Both the position numbers and the translations under genes were made by a program. A stretch of 64,000 bases of DNA from Xylophilus ampelinus (GTDB lineage Bacteria; Pseudomonadota; Gammaproteobacteria; Burkholderiales; Burkholderiaceae_C), in assembly GCF_901875635.1 (NCBI RefSeq), contig NZ_CABFMN010000011.1, positions 46,740 to 110,739 on the forward strand, given 5' to 3'. Shown here piece after piece: positions 20,760 to 28,902 of the stretch. The notes under the pieces were generated by a model. The model was not told where the DNA came from, ran no database searches, and saw nothing but the letters and a program-made list of their open reading frames with translations. How positions within the stretch are numbered: position 1 is the stretch's first letter; the number at the start of each line of letters is the position of its first letter.

Positions 20760-21671
20760 ATGCAGGCGCTTTTCCTTCCCTTCGAGACGACCGTCGTGAA
20801 CGAGAAATTTGAGCGTCTGATCGAGCGCGCCGAGGCGCTCATGGCCCGCATCGAATCCGTGCTGCCCCAGCCCCTGGCTGCGCCCGCCGACTGGAGCGCG
20901 TCCATCGCCTGGCGCTACCGACGCCGAAGCTCGGGCCACGGCACGCTGGAGCCGGTGCGCCATGTCGCGGCCATGTCGCTCGAGGCGCTCAAGGAGATCG
21001 ACGTCCAGAAGGAGAAGATCGAGCGCAACACACGGCAGTTCGTCGAGGGCAAGCCGGCCAACAACGTGCTGCTGACCGGGGCGCGCGGCACGGGCAAGTC
21101 CTCGCTGGTGCGCGCCTGCCTGCATGCCTTCGCGCCCCAGGGGCTGCGGCTGATCGAGGTCGACAAGGCCGACCTGGTCGACCTGCCGGACATCGTCGAG
21201 GTCGTCGCCGGCCGGCCCGAGAAGTTCATCGTCTTCAGCGACGACCTGAGCTTCGACGAGGGCGAGCCGGGCTACAAGGCGCTCAAGTCCATCCTCGACG
21301 GCTCGGTGGCCGCATCGACGGCCAACATGCTGATCTACGCGACCAGCAACCGGCGCCATCTGCTGCCCGAGTACATGAAGGAGAACCTCAGCTACACCCA
21401 CACCGACGATGGCGAAGTTCATCCCGGCGAGGTGGTGGAGGAGAAGATCTCGCTGTCGGAGCGCTTCGGGCTGTGGGTCAGCTTCTACCCCTTCAACCAG
21501 GCCGAGTACCTCGCCATCGTCGCGCAGTGGCTGTCGTCCTTCGGCGTCGATGCCGCGGCCATCGAGGCGGCGAAGCCCGAGGCGCTGGTCTGGGCGCTGG
21601 AGCGCGGCTCGCGCAGCGGGCGGGTGGCCTACCAGTTCGCCCGCGACTATGCAGGACGGGCCGTTGCATGA
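20760..21671 (+). CDS. DUF815 AAA-type ATPase
   Basis: A 303-residue protein with Walker A GARGTGKSS and a Walker-B-like VFSDDLSFDEGE, followed by YATSNRRHLLPE. These match the DUF815 family of AAA ATPases, whose partner is unknown. Two starts are possible: ATG 20760 (given) or GTG 20796, which would begin with NEKFERLIERAEAL as in many relatives. It overlaps the Nudix gene by 4 nt (ATGA), a coupling often seen in this lineage. Confidence 0.88.
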   Translation: MQALFLPFETTVVNEKFERLIERAEALMARIESVLPQPLAAPADWSASIAWRYRRRSSGHGTLEPVRHVAAMSLEALKEIDVQKEKIERNTRQFVEGKPANNVLLTGARGTGKSSLVRACLHAFAPQGLRLIEVDKADLVDLPDIVEVVAGRPEKFIVFSDDLSFDEGEPGYKALKSILDGSVAASTANMLIYATSNRRHLLPEYMKENLSYTHTDDGEVHPGEVVEEKISLSERFGLWVSFYPFNQAEYLAIVAQWLSSFGVDAAAIEAAKPEALVWALERGSRSGRVAYQFARDYAGRAVA

Positions 21672-22102
21672 ACGCGACTCCCGCGCCCCGCAAGCACACC
21701 GAAGTCGCGGTCGGCATCCTCATCGCGCCCGACGGCACTCTGCTGCTCAGCACCCGGCCGGAAGGCAAGCCCTACGCCGGCTACTGGGAGTTCCCGGGCG
21801 GCAAGATCGAGGCGGGCGAGACGGTGGAGCAGGCCCTGCGGCGCGAGCTGGAAGAGGAACTGGGCATCACCATCGCCACGGCCGAGGTCTGGCGCGTGAC
21901 CGAGCACGACTACCCGCATGCGCTGGTGCGCCTGCACTGGTGCAAGGTCACGGCCTGGAGCGGCGAGTTCGAGATGCGCGAAGGCCAGCGCATGTGCTGG
22001 CAGCAGTTGCCACTCGATGTGGAACCCGTGCTGCCCGGCGCCATGCCGGCGCTGGCCTGGCTGGCCGAGGAACGCGGCCTGCCTTCACCGCTATCGAATT
22101 GA
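21668..22102 (+). CDS. Nudix hydrolase, MutT-like
   Basis: A 144-residue pyrophosphohydrolase. The Nudix box is complete (GGKIEAGETVEQALRRELEE, then LGI). The N-terminal VAVGILIAPDGTLLLSTRPEGKP resembles MutT, which removes 8-oxo-dGTP. The start overlaps the ATPase stop. The last four residues and the TGA stop come from repeat copy C, so the natural C-terminus may have been replaced by the repeat. Confidence 0.9.
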   Translation: MNATPAPRKHTEVAVGILIAPDGTLLLSTRPEGKPYAGYWEFPGGKIEAGETVEQALRRELEEELGITIATAEVWRVTEHDYPHALVRLHWCKVTAWSGEFEMREGQRMCWQQLPLDVEPVLPGAMPALAWLAEERGLPSPLSN

Positions 22103-22150
22103 TAGCTGCCTGCGCCCGTCCAGCGGGCGCTGCGGGCCGATTTGGCTCAA
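22089..22150 (+). repeat. two-hairpin dispersed repeat, copy C (3' end of the Nudix gene)
   Basis: This is a well-preserved copy. GCTAT (22090-22094) pairs with ATAGC (22102-22106), then comes the GC-rich hairpin TGCGCCCG...CGGGCGC and the tail GCCGATTTGGCTCAAA. The Nudix stop codon lies inside the first hairpin. Confidence 0.8.
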
Positions 22151-22156
22151 AAAAAA

Positions 22157-22915
22157 TCAGGCCGCAATCGAATAGCCGCCATCCACCGGGATCGCCGCGC
22201 CGGTGACGAAGTCCGACGCCGCGCTGGCCAGGAACACCGCCGTGCCGGCCAGGTCCTTCGGCTGGCCCCAGCGGCCGGCCGCCGTGCGCGCGACCACGCG
22301 CTCGTTGAGCCCCGGCACCTGGGCGCGGGCGCCGTCGGTCAAATCGGTTGTGATCCAGCCTGGCAGGATGGCGTTGACCTGGATGCCGTCCGCCGCCCAC
22401 GAGGCCGCCGTCGCCTTGGTCAACTGCACGATGCCACCCTTGCTTGCCCCATACGCTGGCGCGTAGGGCGCGCCGAAGATCGACATCATCGAACCGATGT
22501 TGATGATCTTGCCGCCACCGGCGCGCTTCATGAGCGGGTGGGCCGCGCGGCTGCAGAGAAAGGCGCTCGTGAGGTTGGTGTCCATCACCTGGTGCCACTC
22601 GGCCAGTTGCAGCTGGTCGACCGGCTTGCGCACCGTGGTGCCCGCGTTGTTGACCAGGATGTCGAGCCGGCCGCAGCGTTCGCCCACGGTGTCGAAGAGC
22701 GCCTGCACCGAGGCCTCGTCGGTCACATCAGCGGAGATGGCGAAGCTGTCGCTGCCGGCGGCCCGCAGCTGTGCCGCGGCGTCTTCCGACTTCTGCGCGT
22801 TGCGTGCGGCCACCACCACGCGCGCACCAGCCTGCGCCAGCCCCAGGGCCATGCCCAGGCCGATGCCCCCGTTGCCGCCCGTGACGAGCGCGACCTTGCC
22901 TGCGAGATCGAACAT
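22157..22915 (-). CDS. SDR-family oxidoreductase (gluconate 5-dehydrogenase/KduD-like)
   Basis: A 252-residue classical short-chain dehydrogenase with the cofactor motif TGGNGGIG, NNAG (about 90), the catalytic Ser in GSMMS and Tyr/Lys in YGASK. The C-terminal IPVDGGYS is typical. The overall pattern resembles gluconate 5-dehydrogenase and 2-deoxy-gluconate 3-dehydrogenase, but the substrate cannot be fixed. Two same-orientation copies of the dispersed repeat bracket the gene (C downstream, D upstream). It is convergent with the Nudix gene. Confidence 0.87.
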   Translation of the reverse strand: MFDLAGKVALVTGGNGGIGLGMALGLAQAGARVVVAARNAQKSEDAAAQLRAAGSDSFAISADVTDEASVQALFDTVGERCGRLDILVNNAGTTVRKPVDQLQLAEWHQVMDTNLTSAFLCSRAAHPLMKRAGGGKIINIGSMMSIFGAPYAPAYGASKGGIVQLTKATAASWAADGIQVNAILPGWITTDLTDGARAQVPGLNERVVARTAAGRWGQPKDLAGTAVFLASAASDFVTGAAIPVDGGYSIAA

Positions 22916-22937
22916 CCGATCTGACTCCTTGCTTTCT

Positions 22938-23000
22938 GCTACGAAAAGAATAGCTGGTTGCGCCCGCCTGGCGGGCGTTGCGAGCCGATTTGATTCAAAT
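22938..23000 (+). repeat. two-hairpin dispersed repeat, copy D (upstream of SDR gene)
   Basis: GCTAC...ATAGC, then TTGCGCCCGCC...GGCGGGCG and GAGCCGATTTGATTCAAA. It has the same orientation as copy C, on the other side of the SDR gene. Confidence 0.8.
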
Positions 23001-23028
23001 TTTCCGCTACACGAAGCCGGCCCGAACC

Positions 23029-23086
23029 CGTTCACGCTGAGCCTGTCGAAGCGCCGCGCAAGGCTTCGACAGGCTCAGCCCGAACG
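23029..23086. repeat. REP-like inverted repeat (CTGTCGAAG family)
   Basis: Two 24-nt arms, CGTTCACGCTGAGCCTGTCG... and its near-complement ending in CTCAGCCCGAACG, match at 22 of 24 positions around a 10-nt loop. Similar TTCGACAGGCTCAGCCCGA half-elements lie at 56472-56550. It lies at the 3' side of the VWA gene. Confidence 0.7.
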
Positions 23087-23150
23087 GTGGGACCCGAGCT
23101 TGGCACTGCGGAACTGCCGCCAACGGCATGGCGCCATGTGGCTGACCGAA

Positions 23151-24188
23151 TCAAAGTATCCGGTTGAACCAGAACAGCGACAACGCCGCCGACAGGAAAG
23201 CCAGCAGCGCAGCTCCCATGGCGAAGAGGGCCGAGATCTCGGTCTCTTTCTTCTCCACAGTCAGGCGCGAGCTCAGCGTGTCGTACACCTTCTTCAGGTC
23301 CTGCGCCGTGCCGGCGTAGAAGTACTCGGCCGAGGTCTGCTTGGCCACGGCCTTGAGCGTCTCCTCGTCCAGCCGCACCCGCATCGACCAGCCCTCGAAA
23401 CCGATGGTTTCGCCGTCCACGGTGCCGATGCCCACGGTGTACACGCGCACTCCGCGGTCGGCCGCGGCCTTGGCCGCGTCGAGCGGGTCGACCCCCGTGG
23501 TGCGCTGGCCGTCGGTCAGCATGATGACTGCGGCCGAGGTGAAGGAGCCCGGCGCCACGGGCGTGAACTCCTTCTTCTGCTTGCCCGCCTGCTCGATCGC
23601 GACGCCCTGCCGCCGGCTCTGGGCGCCGAAGTCGCCGACGTCGATGCCCGCGTCGGGGAACAGCGTGGCCAGCGACACCACGATGGCGTTGCCCGTGGCC
23701 GTGGCGCGTTGCAGCTGGAAGGAGTCGATGGCGGCCACCAGGTCGTCGCGGTTGGTCGTCGGCAGCTGCGCCACGTTGGCGCTGCCCGCGAAGGCCACCA
23801 CGCCCACCTTCACGTTGCGCGGCAGGTCCTTGATGAAACCCTTCGCGGCGTCCTGCGCGGCCACCAGGCGGTTGGGCTTGACGTCTTCGGCGCGCATGCT
23901 GCCCGACACGTCCATCGCGAGGATGATGGTCTGCTGGTTCGAAGGCAGCAGCACCACCGCCATCGGCCGCGCCGCCGCGATCAGCATGGCCACCATGGCC
24001 AGCAGGAAGAGCAGCGGCGGGATGTGGCGGCGCACCGTCTGGCCCGCGCCCATCGCCTCGCGCACGATCGACAGGCTGGCGTAGCGCAGCGCCAGCTTCT
24101 TCTTGCGGCGCAGCAGCCACACGTACAGCAGCACCAGCACGGGCACGGCCAGCAACAGCCAGAGGAATTGGGGCCAGAGGAAGGTCAT
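23151..24188 (-). CDS. VWA-domain membrane protein (BatA-like)
   Basis: A 345-residue protein with two N-terminal membrane segments (about 5-22 and 58-78), a von Willebrand A domain and a C-terminal membrane helix. The metal-binding MIDAS motif is DVSGS (about residue 92). The arrangement is that of BatA-type proteins encoded with MoxR ATPases and DUF58 proteins, which are thought to act together in maturation or assembly of envelope or metal-containing complexes. It is last in the four-gene cluster. Confidence 0.87.
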   Translation of the reverse strand: MTFLWPQFLWLLLAVPVLVLLYVWLLRRKKKLALRYASLSIVREAMGAGQTVRRHIPPLLFLLAMVAMLIAAARPMAVVLLPSNQQTIILAMDVSGSMRAEDVKPNRLVAAQDAAKGFIKDLPRNVKVGVVAFAGSANVAQLPTTNRDDLVAAIDSFQLQRATATGNAIVVSLATLFPDAGIDVGDFGAQSRRQGVAIEQAGKQKKEFTPVAPGSFTSAAVIMLTDGQRTTGVDPLDAAKAAADRGVRVYTVGIGTVDGETIGFEGWSMRVRLDEETLKAVAKQTSAEYFYAGTAQDLKKVYDTLSSRLTVEKKETEISALFAMGAALLAFLSAALSLFWFNRIL

Positions 24189-24243
24189 GGCGATGCTCCG
24201 GGGCGATCGGCAGGGCCGGGTGAGTTCGTCATCGGTTGGATCA

Positions 24244-25236
24244 TCATGCGGCGGCCCCGCGCGCACCGGCTGCCGGCAGGGCGCGCACGCGGCGCTTGCG
24301 CATGTCGGCGAAGCGCACGATGGCCTCGACCAGGTCGTCGTCGGTCGAGAGTTCCAGGGCGTCGACGCCGGCACGGGCCAACGCCTCGCGCAGCGTCTGT
24401 TCGCGTTCGGCGGCAATGCGCGCGAAGCGCTTGCGGAACCCGCGGTCGTGCGTGTCGACCCACAGCTGCTCGCCCGTCTCGGCATCGCGCAGCGGCACCA
24501 GGCCCAGGTCGGGAAGCTCCAGCTCCAGCGGATCGAACAGGCGCACCGCGATCACCTCGTGGCGCTGGGCGAGCTGGCCCAGCGGCTTCTCCCAGCCGGG
24601 CTCGCTCAGGAAGTCGGACACCACGAACACCGTGGCACGGCGCGGCATCATCACCGCGGCCGAGCGCAAGAGGTCCGAGAGGCGGGTCATGCCCTGCGCC
24701 TTGTCGGCTTTGACTTCCGGCGCCCGGCGTCCCATCGCGTGCAGCAGGCGCAACACATGTTGGCGGCCGCTGCGCGGCGGCAGCACGTGTTCGAGGTCGG
24801 TGCCGTAGACCAGTGCACCGACGCGGTTGCCGTGCCGCGTGAGCAGGCGGGCCAGCACGCCGACGAAGCCCTGCGAGATTTCGCGCTTGGCCCGCGTGCC
24901 GGAGCCGAAATCCACCGAGCGGCTGAGGTCGAGCACGAACCAGGCCGCCATCTCGCGGTCCTCGGTGAACACGCGCACGTGTGGCTGCTGCAGCCGCGCC
25001 GTCACGTTCCAGTCGATGTGGCGCACGTCGTCGTGCAGCTGGTACTCGCGCAGGTCGGCCAGGTCCAGGCCGGTGCCGCGCATCAGGGTGCGGTAGTTGC
25101 CCTGCAGCAGGCCGTCGAGGCGGCGGATCACGGTCCATTCGAGCCTGCGCAGCGCGCGCTCGGCCGCTGCGCCCTCGGGCAGGGCGTCGTTGGCTGCCGC
25201 GGCCGGCAGCGATTTCCTACGCCACCAGCTTTTCAT
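24244..25236 (-). CDS. DUF58-domain protein of MoxR cluster
   Basis: A 330-residue protein with the DUF58 hallmark HIDWNVTARLQQPHVRVF (about 94-111). A VWA-like region follows with the Asp of FVLDLSRSVDF. Its start overlaps the end of the MoxR gene by 20 nt. DUF58 proteins occur almost only beside MoxR ATPases; their molecular role is not known. Confidence 0.87.
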   Translation of the reverse strand: MKSWWRRKSLPAAAANDALPEGAAAERALRRLEWTVIRRLDGLLQGNYRTLMRGTGLDLADLREYQLHDDVRHIDWNVTARLQQPHVRVFTEDREMAAWFVLDLSRSVDFGSGTRAKREISQGFVGVLARLLTRHGNRVGALVYGTDLEHVLPPRSGRQHVLRLLHAMGRRAPEVKADKAQGMTRLSDLLRSAAVMMPRRATVFVVSDFLSEPGWEKPLGQLAQRHEVIAVRLFDPLELELPDLGLVPLRDAETGEQLWVDTHDRGFRKRFARIAAEREQTLREALARAGVDALELSTDDDLVEAIVRFADMRKRRVRALPAAGARGAAA

Positions 25237-26239
25237 GCTCGAGGGGCTTCGGAGGCGCGGGAACGGCCCGCATGATGCGCTCGACCAGGATGTCGGGCGT
25301 GAGCCCTTCGGACAGGCCTTCGTACGACAGCGTGACGCGATGGCGCAGCACGTCGGGCACCAGGTCGGTCATGTCTTCGGGCAGCGCGTAGGTGCGCCCG
25401 CGCAGCATGGCCAGCGCCCGTGCGCCTTCGGTGAGGTTGATGGTGGCGCGCGGGCTGGCGCCGAAGGTGATGAGCTGGCGCGTGTCCTTGAGCCCGAACT
25501 TCTCGGGCGTGCGCGTGGCCGACACCAGCTTCACCGCATACTGGATCAGCGACGGGTCGACGTACACGTGGCGCGCCTGGGCCTGCAGTGCGGCGAGCTG
25601 GTCGGTGGTGGCCACGGGCGCGGCTTCGAGCTTCTCACCGATCACGCGCTGGACGATGACGAATTCTTCCTCGTCGGTCGGGTAGTCGACCAGCACCTTC
25701 ATCATGAAGCGGTCGACCTGCGCCTCGGGCAGCGGGTAGGTGCCCTCGGTCTCGATCGGGTTCTGCGTTGCCATGACGAGGAAGGGCTTGGGCACCTTGT
25801 GCGTCTCGCCCGCGATGGTGACCTGGCGCTCCTGCATCACCTCCAGCAGCGCACTCTGCACCTTGGCCGGGGCGCGGTTGATTTCGTCGGCCAGCAGCAG
25901 GTTGGCGAACACCGGGCCGAGTGCGGTGGAGAAGTCGCCCGTCTTCTGGTTGTAGATGCGCGTACCCACCAGGTCGGCCGGCACCAGGTCGGGCGTGAAC
26001 TGGATGCGCTTGAACTGGCCGCGCACGGTGTCGGCCAGCGTCTTCACCGTGAGCGTCTTGGCCAGCCCGGGCACGCCCTCGACCAGCAGGTGGCCGCCAG
26101 CGAGCATCGCCACCATCACGCGCTCGAGGAAGCGGTCCTGGCCCACGACCACGCGCTTGACCTGATACAGGATCTGCTCCATCAGCTCGGCCGTGGCGGC
26201 GGGCGTGTGGCCGTTGTCGGGGATGGGCGTGTCGGTCAT
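25217..26239 (-). CDS. MoxR-family AAA+ ATPase
   Basis: A 340-residue ATPase with Walker A GVPGLAKT, Walker B LLADEINRAP, the following KVQSALLEVMQERQV, and the sensor-1 segment VMATQNPIETEGTYPLPEAQ. MoxR proteins act as chaperone-like remodelers with VWA partners. It is followed by DUF58 and VWA genes and preceded by a serine protease gene, all in one direction with small gaps or overlaps. Confidence 0.92.
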   Translation of the reverse strand: MTDTPIPDNGHTPAATAELMEQILYQVKRVVVGQDRFLERVMVAMLAGGHLLVEGVPGLAKTLTVKTLADTVRGQFKRIQFTPDLVPADLVGTRIYNQKTGDFSTALGPVFANLLLADEINRAPAKVQSALLEVMQERQVTIAGETHKVPKPFLVMATQNPIETEGTYPLPEAQVDRFMMKVLVDYPTDEEEFVIVQRVIGEKLEAAPVATTDQLAALQAQARHVYVDPSLIQYAVKLVSATRTPEKFGLKDTRQLITFGASPRATINLTEGARALAMLRGRTYALPEDMTDLVPDVLRHRVTLSYEGLSEGLTPDILVERIMRAVPAPPKPLEHEKLVA

Positions 26240-26281
26240 GCGGCGTTCTCCAGGGGCAAGAGGCAGGATGGCGGTGTGTCG

Positions 26282-27265
26282 TCAGAAGGGCGGTGAGCCG
26301 GCGGCGCTGGCGGCGTTCTCGATCGGCACGGCAAAGCCGATGCCGATGAAGGTGCGCTGTTGCGTCGGGTTGAGGATGGCGGTGACCACGCCGAGCACTT
26401 CGCCATCCATGTTGATCAGCGGGCCGCCCGAGTTGCCGGGGTTGGCGGCCGCGTCGAACTGGATCAGGTTGCCCAGTTCCTGCTTGCCTTCGGGCGAGCG
26501 GAAGGAGCGCTTGAGCCCCGACACCACGCCCGCCGAGACCGAGGGCCCGATGCCGAAGGGAAAACCCACGGCGGCCACCTGGTCGCCGGACCGCAGGTCG
26601 GCAGTGGAGCGCATGGTGGCAGCCACCAGGTCGTCGGGGATCTTCTGCGCCTGCAGCACCGCCAGGTCGTTCTCGGGCTGCACGCCCGTGATGGTGGCGG
26701 TCGATTCCAGGCCGTCGAAGAAGGTCACCCGGATCTTGTCGGCGCCTGCGACCACGTGCAGGTTGGTGAGGATCACGCCCTTGTCGACGATCACCACGCC
26801 GGTGCCGACGCCGCGCTCGACCTCGCCGGGCGGGCCGTCGGCCTCGGGCGGCTTGCCCTTGGCCATGTTCCGGCCGCGCTTCTCGGTCTTGGCCTCGGGG
26901 GTCTTCTTTTCCTCGCCGTAGCCGACCACGCGCACCACCGAGGGCCGGATGATGTCGGCCGCCTTGGCGGCGGGAGAGGGCAGGGTGTTGGTCTGCAGCG
27001 TGCGCAGCACGGCCGCGTCGATGTCCTTCTGCGTCAACGTGTGGCCGCCGGCGCGGGGCCACAGGTAGCCGGCGCCTGCCGCCGCGCCCATCGCCACGAC
27101 GAGCATCAGCGCCAATGCGGCGCGGCCGGGCTGCCGTCGTGGTGCTGCAGGTGGCTGGGCCTCGCCCGCGGGCGGGCCGGATGCGGGCGCGTTCGCGTCA
27201 TCGGCGACCTCCTCGGTCGGCGGCGAGCTTCGGGGCGAGCGGCTGTAGCGGGCGGGCCTGCGCAT
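26282..27265 (-). CDS. membrane-anchored trypsin-like serine protease without PDZ domain
   Basis: A 327-residue protein with a Pro/Ala-rich cytoplasmic N-terminus, one membrane helix (about 52-72) and a protease domain. The triad is visible as His in TNLHVVAGAD, Asp in ENDLAVL and Ser in NPGNSGGP. A basic/acidic insert with many Lys and Glu lies between helix and protease. Unlike HtrA proteins, it ends right after the protease fold. The start at 27265 has a GGAGGT ribosome-binding site. It is first in the MoxR cluster, and a partner or substrate link is inferred. Confidence 0.85.
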   Translation of the reverse strand: MRRPARYSRSPRSSPPTEEVADDANAPASGPPAGEAQPPAAPRRQPGRAALALMLVVAMGAAAGAGYLWPRAGGHTLTQKDIDAAVLRTLQTNTLPSPAAKAADIIRPSVVRVVGYGEEKKTPEAKTEKRGRNMAKGKPPEADGPPGEVERGVGTGVVIVDKGVILTNLHVVAGADKIRVTFFDGLESTATITGVQPENDLAVLQAQKIPDDLVAATMRSTADLRSGDQVAAVGFPFGIGPSVSAGVVSGLKRSFRSPEGKQELGNLIQFDAAANPGNSGGPLINMDGEVLGVVTAILNPTQQRTFIGIGFAVPIENAASAAGSPPF

Positions 27266-27353
27266 GGATGCACCTCCGGCGAAAAGCATGCGGGAACGGT
27301 TTCACAGTAGCACGCTTTGTTCCCAGGCGCATGCCTTGATGCATCATGACCGC

Positions 27354-28247
27354 ATGGCTGCCTTCGTCGATACACACTGTCACCTCGATGCGCCCGAATT
27401 CGGTGCGCAGGCGGACACGGTGCATGCCCGAACGCGTGCGGCCGGCGTCGCCCTGTGCGTCATCCCGGCCGTGGCCGCCTTCAACTTCGACACCGTGCGC
27501 GCACTCGCGCACCGCCAGCGCGACGCCTACGCGCTCGGCGTGCACCCGTTGTGCACGCGCGAGGCCGGCGACGCCGACCTGGAGCGGCTCGAAGCCGAAC
27601 TGTCCGCGCATGCGGCCGATCCCCGGCTGGTAGCCGTCGGCGAGATCGGTCTCGACCACTTCGTGAAGGACCTGGACGCGGCGAAGCAGGCCCGCGTCTT
27701 CCACCGCCAGCTCGAACTGGCCCGGGCGCACGACCTGCCCGTCCTCATCCATGTCCGGCGCTCGGTCGACCAGGTCCTCAAGCACCTGCGCCAGGTGGGC
27801 CGCGGCCGGCCCTGGCGCGGCATCGCGCACGCCTTCAACGGCAGCGAGCAGCAGGCGCAGGCCTGCATCGACCTGGGGCTGAAGCTGGGCTTCGGCGGCG
27901 CCGTCACCTTCGATCGTGCCCTGCAACTGCGCCGGCTGGCGCAATCGATGCCGCTCGAAGCGATCGTGCTGGAAACCGACGCGCCCGACATCCCGCCCCA
28001 CTGGCTCTACCGCACCCAGGCCGAGCGCGATGCCGGGCAGCCGCAGGGCCGCAACGAGCCTTCCGAACTGCCGCGCATCGCTGCCGTCGTGGCGCAATTG
28101 CGGGGCATGGCGCTGCCGGCGCTGGCGGAAGCCACCACGCGCAACGCCTGCGCGGCAATGCCCCGGCTGGCGCGCCTGCTCACGGATGCCGGCGCCCCCG
28201 AGGGGACCGACGGCGCGTCAGGTAACGCAGGCCCCGCTGCCCTGTAG
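27354..28247 (+). CDS. TatD-family metal-dependent hydrolase
   Basis: A 297-residue TIM-barrel hydrolase. Metal-binding motifs are present in order: VDTHCHLD (start), GEIGLDHF, LIHVRRS, AHAFNGS and ETDAPDIPP. TatD proteins are DNases or related phosphoesterases involved in repair and nucleic-acid turnover. ATG 27339 is an alternative start five codons upstream. It is divergent from the serine protease gene. Confidence 0.9.
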   Translation: MAAFVDTHCHLDAPEFGAQADTVHARTRAAGVALCVIPAVAAFNFDTVRALAHRQRDAYALGVHPLCTREAGDADLERLEAELSAHAADPRLVAVGEIGLDHFVKDLDAAKQARVFHRQLELARAHDLPVLIHVRRSVDQVLKHLRQVGRGRPWRGIAHAFNGSEQQAQACIDLGLKLGFGGAVTFDRALQLRRLAQSMPLEAIVLETDAPDIPPHWLYRTQAERDAGQPQGRNEPSELPRIAAVVAQLRGMALPALAEATTRNACAAMPRLARLLTDAGAPEGTDGASGNAGPAAL

Positions 28248-28407
28248 TCGAAGCGCCGACACGGCCCGTAGGCCGAGGTCGCGACACGTCGCGATGACGC
28301 TTTTCGCGCCTTCTTTGATGTCATCCTCGGGTTTCGGTCGGGCGTTCGAGCACAGTGGCAGGACCACTTCAACCACTTCGAATTCCGACGATTTCAAAGG
28401 AGTACCC

Positions 28408-28836
28408 ATGAGCAACTCGACCCTTCGCATCCTCCCCGCCGTGATGGCGCTGGCCTTCGCATCCGCAGGCCTCTCGGCAGTCGCCCAAACGACGACGACC
28501 ACCACCACAGAGCCGACGGTGACGGAACGGGCCAAGGAAACCGGCAAGGAAGCCGTGGACGCCACCGAGCGCGGCGCCAAGAAGGCCTGGAGCGCGACCA
28601 AGAACACCACCGAGCGGGCCGTGGACGCCACCGAGCGCGGCACCAAGAAGGCCTACAACGCCACCAAGAACACCAGCAAGAAGGCCTACAACGCGACCAA
28701 GAAGGGCGCGACCAAGGCCGTCGATGCCACCGAGAACGCCGGCCACGCCGCAGCCGATGGCATGCGCAGCACCGGCAACAAGATCGGCGAGAAGATCCCG
28801 GGCACGGCCCAGAACGAAGCTGCCAAGAAGCAGTAA
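28408..28836 (+). CDS. exported Ala/Lys/Thr-rich low-complexity protein
   Basis: A 142-residue product with a signal peptide ending near AVAQ (about 26). The rest is built from imperfect repeats of the type DATERGAKKAWSATKNT, rich in Ala, Lys, Thr and Glu. It resembles late-embryogenesis-type or apolipoprotein-like helical repeats. An AAAGGAG ribosome-binding site and a strong terminator frame it as a stand-alone gene. Function unknown; a stress-linked envelope role is speculation. Confidence 0.75.
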   Translation: MSNSTLRILPAVMALAFASAGLSAVAQTTTTTTTEPTVTERAKETGKEAVDATERGAKKAWSATKNTTERAVDATERGTKKAYNATKNTSKKAYNATKKGATKAVDATENAGHAAADGMRSTGNKIGEKIPGTAQNEAAKKQ

Positions 28837-28852
28837 AGCCGTACCGCCATGG

Positions 28853-28878
28853 AAAAAACCCGCCTCGGCGGGTTTTTT
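28853..28878. terminator. bidirectional terminator
   Basis: AAAAAACCCGCC and GGCGGGTTTTTT form a near-perfect stem with a minimal loop, between two convergent genes. It suits both strands. Confidence 0.88.
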
Positions 28879-28902
28879 CATGGGCACGAGGTCCGGCCGC
28901 GC

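Noticed and set aside
24185..24247. Short minus-strand frame between the DUF58 and VWA genes, possibly a lost DUF4381 gene
   Set aside because: Only about 20 codons with no membrane segment. I see no evidence for a gene remnant.
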